Below, one piece after another: positions 1 through 5,942 of a DNA stretch of 17,014 nucleotides. Each line of letters begins with the position of its first letter. Positions within the stretch are counted from its first letter, which is position 1. The notes beneath the pieces are model-generated. The model saw only the letters and a program-made list of their open reading frames with translations. It made no database searches and had not been told where the DNA came from. The position numbers and the translations under genes were made by a program. The DNA comes from CAYJXK01 sp964374115 (GTDB lineage: Bacteria > Patescibacteriota > Patescibacteriia > Magasanikbacterales > UBA922). The stretch is from the NCBI GenBank assembly GCA_964374115.1, contig CAYJXK010000018.1, forward strand, positions 1 to 17,014. The letters run 5' to 3'.

Positions 1-13
1 CTGAACTCACAAT

Positions 14-937
14 ATGATTTCCGTCATTTTTCCTGTGTACAATGAAGCGGGTAATATCGAAGAACTGCATCGTCGGCTGGTTTTGACACTTGAAAAAATC
101 GGAGAGCCATTTGAGATTATCGCGGTTGATGATGGATCGACAGACGGTTCTCGCAATATGTTGGTCAAGCTTTCTCCCATCACGGTTGTGATGTTTTCGA
201 GAAATTTCGGACAAAATGCCGCGATTGACGCGGGATTTCATGTGGCGATTGGCGATTACATATTTACGATTGATAGTGATCTGCAAAGTGATCCAAAAGA
301 GATCGCGCTTCTCTATGAGAAACTGAAAGACGGATATGGCGCGGCTGTCGGATGGCGACAAGGGCGGCATGAACAGTGGCGCCGTCGGATTTTTTCGCGT
401 CTTGCGAATTGGCTTATTGGCAAAGTGACGGGTGTTCGACTTCGTGATTTTAGCTGTCCCTTGAAAGGATATCGCAGAGAATTTATTGATGGGGTTCAGC
501 TTCTCGGCGAAACATTTATTTTTATGCCCGTGTTTGCTCATCATAGGGGAGCGCGCGTCATTGACGTGCCGATTTCGCACCATACAAGAAAATCAGGCGT
601 ATCAAAACATCATGTGAGCGAGATGATTTTTGTCTTTTTTGATCTTTTAAGTGTGAAATTTCTTCTCAATTATTTTAGCAAGCCGCTTCGATTTTTTGGC
701 GCATGGTCTGTCCTCTTTTTCCTCCTGAGCATGGGGGCATTCGGTGGATCTGTCGTCCTCAAATTTATGGATATCAAAAATTTTAGTGATACCCCACTCC
801 CACTTGTCGGCATGATGCTTATCATTCTCTCATTTCTTACCTTCATGCTCGGCTTCATTACGGAAATTCTTCTCCGTGTTTATCATAGTGGCAAAGATAC
901 GACGCAATACATGATTTATGAAGTGGTCAAACGGTAG
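14..937 (+). CDS. Family 2 glycosyltransferase, DPM1/GtrB-like, with two C-terminal membrane segments
   Basis: A 307-residue GT-A enzyme that probably transfers a sugar from a nucleotide donor to a polyprenyl-phosphate carrier at the inner face of the membrane. The N-terminus has the GT2 opening (SVIFPVYNEAGNI, residues 3-15), the first acidic pair in VDDGSTDGS (about 38-46) and a DxD-type D87-S-D89 in TIDSDLQSDP. Two hydrophobic stretches (about 227-249 and 262-287) give the tail typical of the GtrB/ArnC/DPM1-like branch. Length is normal for that branch. The ATG at 14 is used because the GT2 motif begins immediately after it. The 3' end overlaps the next gene by 20 nt, so it is co-transcribed with what follows, and the operon probably starts upstream of the window. 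The family is sure; donor and acceptor cannot be read from sequence. Confidence 0.93.
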   Translation: MISVIFPVYNEAGNIEELHRRLVLTLEKIGEPFEIIAVDDGSTDGSRNMLVKLSPITVVMFSRNFGQNAAIDAGFHVAIGDYIFTIDSDLQSDPKEIALLYEKLKDGYGAAVGWRQGRHEQWRRRIFSRLANWLIGKVTGVRLRDFSCPLKGYRREFIDGVQLLGETFIFMPVFAHHRGARVIDVPISHHTRKSGVSKHHVSEMIFVFFDLLSVKFLLNYFSKPLRFFGAWSVLFFLLSMGAFGGSVVLKFMDIKNFSDTPLPLVGMMLIILSFLTFMLGFITEILLRVYHSGKDTTQYMIYEVVKR

Positions 938-1880
938 GATCCCCACGATTCTTCTGGTCGGCGCTGGTCATTTTGGGCGGCATCATATGGCTGTCCTTCG
1001 CGAATTTCATGAGAAGGGTTTTATTCATTTTGCGGGTGTTTTCGTCAAACATAAAAATTCTGTGAAACGGCTTCGAGATTCGAAAATTCCAGTCTTTACT
1101 TCTCTCTCATCAATCATGTTGAAACAGGTAGACGCAGTAGATATTACGACGCCACCACATACTCATTTTTCGCTTGCCAAACAGTGTCTTCCATTTACCC
1201 ATGTCTTTTTGGAAAAACCGATTAGTCTTTCTTCGCGAGAGGGACTCCTTTTGGATCGAGAAGCGAGGCGACAAAAGAAAATACTTTTTATTGGCCATAT
1301 TTATCGGTTCAATGCGGCCGTGCAGAGATTGAAAAAATTGATACAAGAGTCGAAAACAAAACCATGGTCTGTCGAAGCCGTTTTTGTTGATACCCCAGGG
1401 TCCCTTCCCGACGATTGTGGCGTGCTTCTTTCTGATTTGCATGGATTTGATATTCTTGATTATCTTTTTGAGAGACCACCGATATCACTTTATTGTACTG
1501 GGACATCGAGACGATCGAAACGTGGACATGAAGATGATGCGGTAACAGTCCTTGACTACGGAAAAATACTCAGAGCGGTTGTGACATTGAGCTGGAATGG
1601 GCTCCCAAAGACACGCGAACTTCGAGTGTATTTTTCGGATAAAACTATTAAGGTCGATCTTCCGACACAAATCATTCGAATACGGACAGGTTCGAGAGAA
1701 CGCGTGGTGAATTGTTTTAAAGAGATGCCATTGCATCAAGAACTTCAGACGTTTTTTCATGTGATATCAGGAAAAAGAAAGGCATATCCGGATGCCATTA
1801 TTGGGACACGGATTGTAGATATTGCGCATGCGGCCAAACGGTCGCTTCAGGCTGGAAAAGTAGTCGGCTATGACAGATAA
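918..1880 (+). CDS. Gfo/Idh/MocA-family NAD(P)-dependent sugar oxidoreductase
   Basis: A 320-residue oxidoreductase. It has an N-terminal Rossmann fold with GAGHFG at 15-20, the family EKP signature at 99-101 (VFLEKPISLS) and a C-terminal alpha/beta domain containing SDLHGFDILDYL, which fits the family's substrate-binding His/Asp region. Members oxidise or reduce sugar rings, often on nucleotide sugars; WbpB, for example, oxidises C3 of UDP-GlcNAcA. It overlaps the glycosyltransferase by 20 nt and the next gene by 11 nt, so translational coupling is likely. The ATG at 918 is the only reasonable upstream start before the Rossmann motif. A link with the downstream nucleotide-sugar dehydrogenase as a uronic-acid pathway is attractive, but no aminotransferase or acetyltransferase partner lies in the window, so the substrate is open. 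Confidence 0.9.
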   Translation: MKWSNGRIPTILLVGAGHFGRHHMAVLREFHEKGFIHFAGVFVKHKNSVKRLRDSKIPVFTSLSSIMLKQVDAVDITTPPHTHFSLAKQCLPFTHVFLEKPISLSSREGLLLDREARRQKKILFIGHIYRFNAAVQRLKKLIQESKTKPWSVEAVFVDTPGSLPDDCGVLLSDLHGFDILDYLFERPPISLYCTGTSRRSKRGHEDDAVTVLDYGKILRAVVTLSWNGLPKTRELRVYFSDKTIKVDLPTQIIRIRTGSRERVVNCFKEMPLHQELQTFFHVISGKRKAYPDAIIGTRIVDIAHAAKRSLQAGKVVGYDR

Positions 1881-2985
1881 ACCCAAAGCGCTCATCATCG
1901 GTGGTGGTATCTTTGGTCTGAGCGCGGCGATTGAGCTTGCGCGTTTTTGTGATGTCACTGTTTTTGAACAAACCAGTGACATCATGATGGGTGGTACGTA
2001 TGGCAATCAATATCGCCATCATTTGGGGTATCATTATCCCAGAAGCAAAGAAACAGTTGCCCAGTGTTTGGCAGCACAGGACGATTTTTTTTCTGTATGG
2101 GGCGGTGCAGTGATTGGAGGTTTTCCCGCGTATTATGCGGTGGCAAAAGAAGGTTCAAAAGTGAGCGCTGACGCATTTCTTTCATTTTGCAAAGAGATGG
2201 GCCTTCCTCGAGATATAGCATATCCGGAAGAAGAATTTTTGAATCGTACTGTGGTGGATATTTGCATTAAAACAGGGGAGTCTGTGTATGATCTTCTAAA
2301 ACTACGATCCATTGCGCGTGAAAAAATGCAGACACGCGGAGTCGCTCTTCGGCTGCATCATCGCGTTGTGGGTGGAAGAAGGGGAGAGGGCGGAGAAAAA
2401 TTTCTTCTCGTCACAGATGGGCATAAATCGTTTGAAGAGAGAGGGGATATCATCGTCAATGCGATGTACGCGAATCATAATCTATTTTTGCAATGGTTTG
2501 GTTTTTCTCATCCGCCTCTTGAGTTTCGTCTCAAAGAGTTGCCTGTGGTTCGTCTTCCCACACAAACCCGTGTGTCTGTGACCATCATGGATGGTCCATT
2601 TTTGACTCTTGTCCCTATGGCAGAAATCAGCGTATTTACTCTTGGGGATGTGCCACGATCGATTTGTGAGATCCGTTTTTCAGATGGTGGAATTCCTTGG
2701 ACCAAGGAAGAAATCGAATCAAGAACGTCTCGTTTTCATGAAATGAAAGAAGCAAATCCATTCTATATACCGATCATTGCCAAAGCTCATCGACTTCATT
2801 CCATGTTCACCATTCTACCCATCCTCCCGAATTCAGATGTGACAGATGAGCGGCTCACCGCTGTCACGTCGCACGGAGAGGGTCTCTGGTCTGTGTTTGA
2901 GGGTAAGATTGTGACATGTGTGCGAGCTGCGAAAGAAGTCATGGAGCAGGCTCTCGCATGGGCGGGTGTCGCATGGGCGGGTTGA
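1870..2985 (+). CDS. FAD-dependent oxidoreductase, DAO (D-amino-acid oxidase) superfamily
   Basis: A 371-residue flavoprotein. The N-terminus has the FAD-binding dinucleotide fold GGGIFG (residues 11-16), with an acidic residue ending the second strand (VTVFEQ). The stretch YGNQYRHHLGYHYPRS (about 44-59) resembles the H/Y-rich substrate-side motif of DAO and L-2-hydroxyglutarate-oxidase-type enzymes. A C-terminal HGEGLWSVFEGKIVTCVRAA segment occupies the place where DAO proteins close the FAD site. Its start ATG lies inside the stop of the preceding gene, giving an 11-nt overlap. The likely role is oxidation of a hydroxyl or amino group on a sugar or sugar-like intermediate of the glycan pathway, but the substrate is unknown. 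The last nine residues come from a tandem DNA duplication (AWAG VAWAG), so the tail is a recent or unstable extension. Confidence 0.85.
   Translation: MTDKPKALIIGGGIFGLSAAIELARFCDVTVFEQTSDIMMGGTYGNQYRHHLGYHYPRSKETVAQCLAAQDDFFSVWGGAVIGGFPAYYAVAKEGSKVSADAFLSFCKEMGLPRDIAYPEEEFLNRTVVDICIKTGESVYDLLKLRSIAREKMQTRGVALRLHHRVVGGRRGEGGEKFLLVTDGHKSFEERGDIIVNAMYANHNLFLQWFGFSHPPLEFRLKELPVVRLPTQTRVSVTIMDGPFLTLVPMAEISVFTLGDVPRSICEIRFSDGGIPWTKEEIESRTSRFHEMKEANPFYIPIIAKAHRLHSMFTILPILPNSDVTDERLTAVTSHGEGLWSVFEGKIVTCVRAAKEVMEQALAWAGVAWAG
2953..2983 (+). repeat. Tandem duplication of about 15 bp at the 3' end of the FAD oxidoreductase gene
   Basis: The block TCGCATGGGCGGGT occurs twice in succession just before the TGA stop of the FAD oxidoreductase. 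The period of 15 nt preserves the frame and yields the repeated residues AWAG-VAWAG. It is a plain slippage-type duplication seen directly in the sequence; no function is claimed. Confidence 0.8.
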
Positions 2986-3115
2986 CAGAAAACTCGTCTT
3001 TTGGCACACTACGCTGACTCGTTCCTTCTGGCCACAAAGCAATATATTGTTTTGCTCAATTTCAATTTTAACCTTGCATGGTGTGTCAGATTTTACTCCT
3101 ATTACAGATGTCCTC

Positions 3116-3127
3116 GGGAGAGAATTG
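3116..3127 (+). promoter_or_regulatory. Ribosome-binding site supporting a TTG start
   Basis: GGGAG at 3116-3120 lies four bases before an in-frame TTG at 3125, directly ahead of the conserved N-terminal EKYDLCVIGG of the nucleotide-sugar dehydrogenase. Spacing is a little tight. It decides the proposed start because the frame has no ATG anywhere near the family's N-terminus. Confidence 0.45.
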
Positions 3128-4336
3128 GAAAAGTACGATCTTTGCGTGATCGGCGGGGCTGGACATATTGGCCTGCCACTTGGTGTTGCTTTCGCGCTTA
3201 AAGATGTAAAAACAGTTCTTCTTGATGTCAATCGGCCTGCCCTTGATCGGATTGCCGCAGGAGAATTTCCGTTCAAAGAAGACAAAGGTTCGGAGAGTCT
3301 TCGAAACGCGCTCGACAAAAAGATGCTTTTTGTTTCTGATGATCCAGCTGTGATTTCGCGAAGTTCCATTATCATGATGATTATTGGGACTCCGATTGAT
3401 GAATATCTGAACCCCAATTTTCATGGCATCATGAAAGTCGTCAATAATTACTTGCGTTATTTTGTCGACGGTCAAATTCTCATTTTGCGGAGTACGGTTT
3501 TTCCGGGCACCACGGATCGGTTGCGACGATTTTTCGAAGAAAAAGGTAAACACATTCGCATTTCTTTTTGTCCAGAGCGGATTGTCCAGGGCAAGGCGCT
3601 CGAGGAGATTGAGAATCTCCCGCAGATTATTTCTGGATTTGATCCGCAAACGGTCATGGTCGTAGAAGATTTATTTCGCAAAGTGACCAAACGAAATATC
3701 ATCGCCGTGAAGCCGATCGAAGCAGAACTCTCAAAACTTTTTTGCAATGCGTGGCGGTATATTCAATTCTCTGTAGCAAATCAATTTTACATGATTGGCG
3801 CGAGCTATGGGTTGAATTACCATGACATTTATCGCGCCATGACGAATGATTATCCTCGCATGCAAACATTGCCATCTCCCGGATTTGCCGCCGGTCCGTG
3901 TCTTCTCAAAGACACCATGCAACTCGCAGCCTTCATGAACAATCAGTTTTTTGTCGGTCATGCCGCGATGCTCGTCAATGAAGGATTGCCCGGCTTTATC
4001 ATTCAGCGATTGAAACAGACTGAAGGGAATCTCAAAGAAAAGACCATCGGCATTCTCGGCATGACATTCAAGGCAGAGAGTGACGATATCCGGGACAGCC
4101 TGTCATTCAAGCTCAAAAAAATTGCAGAGATGGAAAGCGCTCGTGTGCTCTGTCATGATTTTTTTTATCAGGATCCAGGATTTTCTTCGGTTGATGATCT
4201 GGTTCGTGACGCAGATATTATTATCTTGGCGACACCTCATCGCCAGTACAAAACCGTGGATTTGTATCAGCGCAAAGGCAAACTCTTTATAGATATTTGG
4301 AATTTTTGGGGCATGGGTCCAGAAGTCAGGGTATGA
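3125..4336 (+). CDS. Nucleotide-sugar (UDP-glucose/GDP-mannose family) 6-dehydrogenase
   Basis: A 403-residue enzyme of the UDP-Glc/GDP-Man dehydrogenase family, which oxidises the C6 alcohol of a nucleotide sugar to a carboxylate with two NAD+. Visible parts are an NAD-binding IGGAGHIGLPLG near residue 9, a central helix with Lys204 and Asn208 (ELSKLFCNAWR), a catalytic Cys259 in PGFAAGPCLLKD, and the C-terminal UDP-binding domain opening with GMTFKAESDDIRDS. The AGPC form, rather than GGSC, resembles WecC-like dehydrogenases more than UDP-glucose dehydrogenase. No in-frame ATG lies between 2918 and the Rossmann motif. I chose TTG at 3125 because GGGAG sits at 3116-3120 and the family starts right at the dinucleotide fold. 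GTG at 3083 is the alternative, and ATG 2918 would add an unrelated tail overlapping the previous gene. The 3' end overlaps the next start as ATGA. Confidence 0.9.
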   Translation: MEKYDLCVIGGAGHIGLPLGVAFALKDVKTVLLDVNRPALDRIAAGEFPFKEDKGSESLRNALDKKMLFVSDDPAVISRSSIIMMIIGTPIDEYLNPNFHGIMKVVNNYLRYFVDGQILILRSTVFPGTTDRLRRFFEEKGKHIRISFCPERIVQGKALEEIENLPQIISGFDPQTVMVVEDLFRKVTKRNIIAVKPIEAELSKLFCNAWRYIQFSVANQFYMIGASYGLNYHDIYRAMTNDYPRMQTLPSPGFAAGPCLLKDTMQLAAFMNNQFFVGHAAMLVNEGLPGFIIQRLKQTEGNLKEKTIGILGMTFKAESDDIRDSLSFKLKKIAEMESARVLCHDFFYQDPGFSSVDDLVRDADIIILATPHRQYKTVDLYQRKGKLFIDIWNFWGMGPEVRV

Positions 4337-5328
4337 AAAAGATTCTTATCACCGGTGGCGCAGGATTTATCGGATATCATCTTGCAAAACTCCTTCTCGC
4401 TCACAGCGACAACGAAATTTTTTTGATTGATAATCTCCAACGTGGCAAGATGGATGAAGATCTGACGACCCTCCTCCAAAATCCTCGGATGAGGTTTCAG
4501 CAGGCAGATCTTACACAACCGGATGTGTATCACACATTTCCTACTGACTTCGATCATGTCTATCATTTGGCGGCAGTGAATGGCACCAAATGGTTTTATG
4601 AAATGCCGCACGAAGTATTACGCATTAATACACTTTCACTTGCCTATATTCTGGAGTGGATCAAGAATCTGCCAAAAAAACCAAAGTTTTGTTTTACTTC
4701 TTCAAACGAAGCGTACGCTGGCAGTCTCGAAGCATTCGGACAGCTTCCGATTCCGACTCCTGAGGCTGTGCCGCTTGTCGTAAGCGATACGTACAATCCT
4801 CGCTGGACCTATGCCGGGACCAAACTGGTTGGTGAACTGTTTGTCATTTTTTACGCGGAAAAATGCCAATTTCCTGCAGTGATTGTCCGCCCGCACAATT
4901 TTTATGGCCCTCGTGCAGGGTATGATCATGTGATCCCTGAGTGGTGTGGCAAAGTGAGAGAACACGCGGATCCGTTTGTACTCTTTAGCCCAGAAGAAAC
5001 GCGCACGTTTTGCTACATTGATGACGCGGTTCGGGCTATGGCAATGCTCATGAATTCAGAGAAAACCAATGCATGGCCGATTGAGACCGTGCATATTGGC
5101 GCGACGGACGAAATCACAATCGGGGATTTGGCGGAAAGATTGTTCTGTGTTGTTGGATGGCGTCCTTCGAAGATCGAGGTAAACAGTTCGCCAAAAGGAA
5201 GCGTGAAACGACGCTGTGGTGATATTTCAAAAATATATTCTCTCGTCGGGTGGAGACCCGAGATCTCTCTTGAAGCAGGACTCCGTCGCACGTATGAGTG
5301 GTATTCGGCGCATCCGAAGAACCGGTAA
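4333..5328 (+). CDS. NAD-dependent epimerase/dehydratase (extended SDR)
   Basis: A 331-residue extended short-chain dehydrogenase acting on a nucleotide sugar (epimerase, dehydratase or decarboxylase type). It shows the NAD motif GGAGFIG at 8-14, the active-site strand TSSNEAYAG (122-130) and the catalytic YxxxK as Y160-AGTK164. HNFYGPR at about 188-194 matches the family's conserved NxYGP strand. The start is taken at ATG 4333, which overlaps the dehydrogenase stop as ATGA and places the GxxGxxG motif at the normal distance; a longer reading from 4297 would add twelve unlikely residues. It is the last gene of the first operon, and a strong terminator starts ten bases after its stop. Directly following a 6-dehydrogenase, it could act on a UDP-uronic acid (4-epimerase or decarboxylase), but the sequence alone does not settle this. 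Confidence 0.9.
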   Translation: MKKILITGGAGFIGYHLAKLLLAHSDNEIFLIDNLQRGKMDEDLTTLLQNPRMRFQQADLTQPDVYHTFPTDFDHVYHLAAVNGTKWFYEMPHEVLRINTLSLAYILEWIKNLPKKPKFCFTSSNEAYAGSLEAFGQLPIPTPEAVPLVVSDTYNPRWTYAGTKLVGELFVIFYAEKCQFPAVIVRPHNFYGPRAGYDHVIPEWCGKVREHADPFVLFSPEETRTFCYIDDAVRAMAMLMNSEKTNAWPIETVHIGATDEITIGDLAERLFCVVGWRPSKIEVNSSPKGSVKRRCGDISKIYSLVGWRPEISLEAGLRRTYEWYSAHPKNR

Positions 5329-5337
5329 AAATAATTC

Positions 5338-5375
5338 ACCGTCGGCTTTGCACTGCAGAGCCGACGGTTTTTTTT
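5338..5375 (+). terminator. Rho-independent terminator after the epimerase gene
   Basis: ACCGTCGGCT (5338-5347) and AGCCGACGGT (5359-5368) form a perfect 10-bp GC-rich stem with an 11-nt loop, followed at once by a T run to 5375. It lies ten bases after the epimerase stop and ends the first plus-strand operon. In the opposite direction the trailing sequence is only moderately T-rich, so minus-strand termination is possible but weaker. Confidence 0.93.
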
Positions 5376-5419
5376 GGTTCCTCTTTTGTGGAGTACATCT
5401 TGGTCGGGTTGCCTCCTAC

Positions 5420-5536
5420 TCATTCGAACAATGGGGTTACTTCTTTCCAATTTTGATGTCTGAAATAATACCACTTTCCACAGCCTTCCGCCAGAATTTG
5501 TGGCTCGCCGACCATATCCCACTTTCTCATTTTCAT
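5420..5536 (-). CDS. Small 38-residue hypothetical protein
   Basis: A short minus-strand reading frame (ATG at 5536, TGA at 5420) starting MKMRKWDMVGEP and ending WKEVTPLFE. It is not recognised. Support is regulatory rather than homology. A textbook Shine-Dalgarno, GGAGG, sits five bases before the ATG (plus-strand 5542-5546), in a window where most genes lack such a site. A TTGACT/TAGTCT promoter candidate with a 17-bp spacer lies just upstream. The peptide is soluble-looking, with three Trp, two adjacent Tyr and one Cys, and no hydrophobic segment. It is divergent from the carbamoylation cassette. A longer reading from 5620 exists but has no ribosome-binding site. It could be a leader peptide, a small regulator or a chance frame. 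Confidence 0.5.
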   Translation of the reverse strand: MKMRKWDMVGEPQILAEGCGKWYYFRHQNWKEVTPLFE

Positions 5537-5541
5537 GGTTT

Positions 5542-5587
5542 CCTCCGGGTATGAAGAAAGACTAGTCGGGGTATGAATAAAAGTCAA
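5542..5587 (-). promoter_or_regulatory. Promoter candidate and Shine-Dalgarno for the 38-residue gene
   Basis: Read on the minus strand: TTGACT (plus 5582-5587), a 17-bp spacer, TAGTCT (plus 5559-5564), then GGAGG (plus 5542-5546) before the ATG at 5536. The -35 is close to consensus and the -10 is weak. The nonamer TTCATACCC occurs twice on this strand, on either side of the -10, and could be an operator pair. Confidence 0.4.
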
Positions 5588-5591
5588 GGGG

Positions 5592-5621
5592 TTGCGGAGG
5601 AAAGGGGGAATGCGGTACAAT
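5592..5621 (+). promoter_or_regulatory. Promoter candidate for the carbamoylation cassette
   Basis: TTGCGG (5592-5597), an 18-bp spacer and TACAAT (5616-5621) form a plausible sigma70-type promoter facing the small membrane protein and the carbamoyltransferase. It sits after the terminator of the preceding operon, where a new promoter is expected. Its -35 lies only four bases from the -35 of the oppositely directed promoter candidate. The predicted 5' leader would contain the whole hairpin at 5639-5705. Confidence 0.45.
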
Positions 5622-5638
5622 GCACTCCATATGAACCC

Positions 5639-5705
5639 ATAGCGAGTTGTATCTCCGCATCATGACGATGCTTCACGCAACGAATAATACACGGAAACTG
5701 GCTAT
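5639..5705. repeat. Hairpin repeat, second-class arms with a first-class-like loop
   Basis: ATAGCGAGTT (5639-5648) pairs with AACTGGCTAT (5696-5705) with one mismatch. The right side, from ACACGGAAACT to the end, matches the repeat at 14705-14748 with a single difference. The centre is different from that copy: it holds a small hairpin, GCATC-ATGAC-GATGC (5657-5671), and the words CTCCGC..ATCAT and TGCTTC..ACGC, which recall the loops of the repeats at 9054 and 16853. It ends eight bases before the ATG at 5714, so it would form a structured 5' leader. Confidence 0.65.
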
Positions 5706-5713
5706 ACGTTATT

Positions 5714-5941
5714 ATGAGATCTCTGTCGCAAAAAATATTCAAGGCATGGAAGGCATTTGGTCATATGCTTGGCCTTGTGATGAGCAAAGTCATTTTTACC
5801 GTTCTGTATATCGTAGGGGTCGGGGTGTACGCAATCATCGCATTTATCATCCGTTTTTTTTCATCCTCGCATTCATCGAAAAGTACCTGGCGATCCAAAG
5901 AAGATCCACCGACATGGGAGAGTATGTCCCACCCTTTTTGA
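5714..5941 (+). CDS. Small single-pass membrane protein of a carbamoyltransferase cassette
   Basis: A 75-residue protein with a basic amphipathic N-terminus (KIFKAWKAFGHMLG, 7-20), one membrane helix at about 23-46, and a polar tail ending TWRSKEDPPTWESMSHPF. I recall small proteins of this layout (aromatic/basic start, one helix, Trp-rich tail ending in Phe) beside NodU-type carbamoyltransferases in environmental and candidate-phylum genomes; that comparison is from memory and untested. Its stop lies one base before the carbamoyltransferase ATG, so the two are translationally linked. No Shine-Dalgarno is visible, and the start follows a hairpin repeat by eight bases. A plausible role is a membrane partner or tether for the carbamoyltransferase. 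The overlapping 99-residue frame at 5647-5946 has no membrane pattern or family features and is taken as a shadow. Confidence 0.75.
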   Translation: MRSLSQKIFKAWKAFGHMLGLVMSKVIFTVLYIVGVGVYAIIAFIIRFFSSSHSSKSTWRSKEDPPTWESMSHPF

Positions 5942-5942
5942 T

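Noticed and set aside
2918..3124. ATG 2918 as start of the nucleotide-sugar dehydrogenase.
   Set aside because: It adds about 69 residues unrelated to the family and overlaps the preceding gene by 68 bases; the family begins at the dinucleotide fold.
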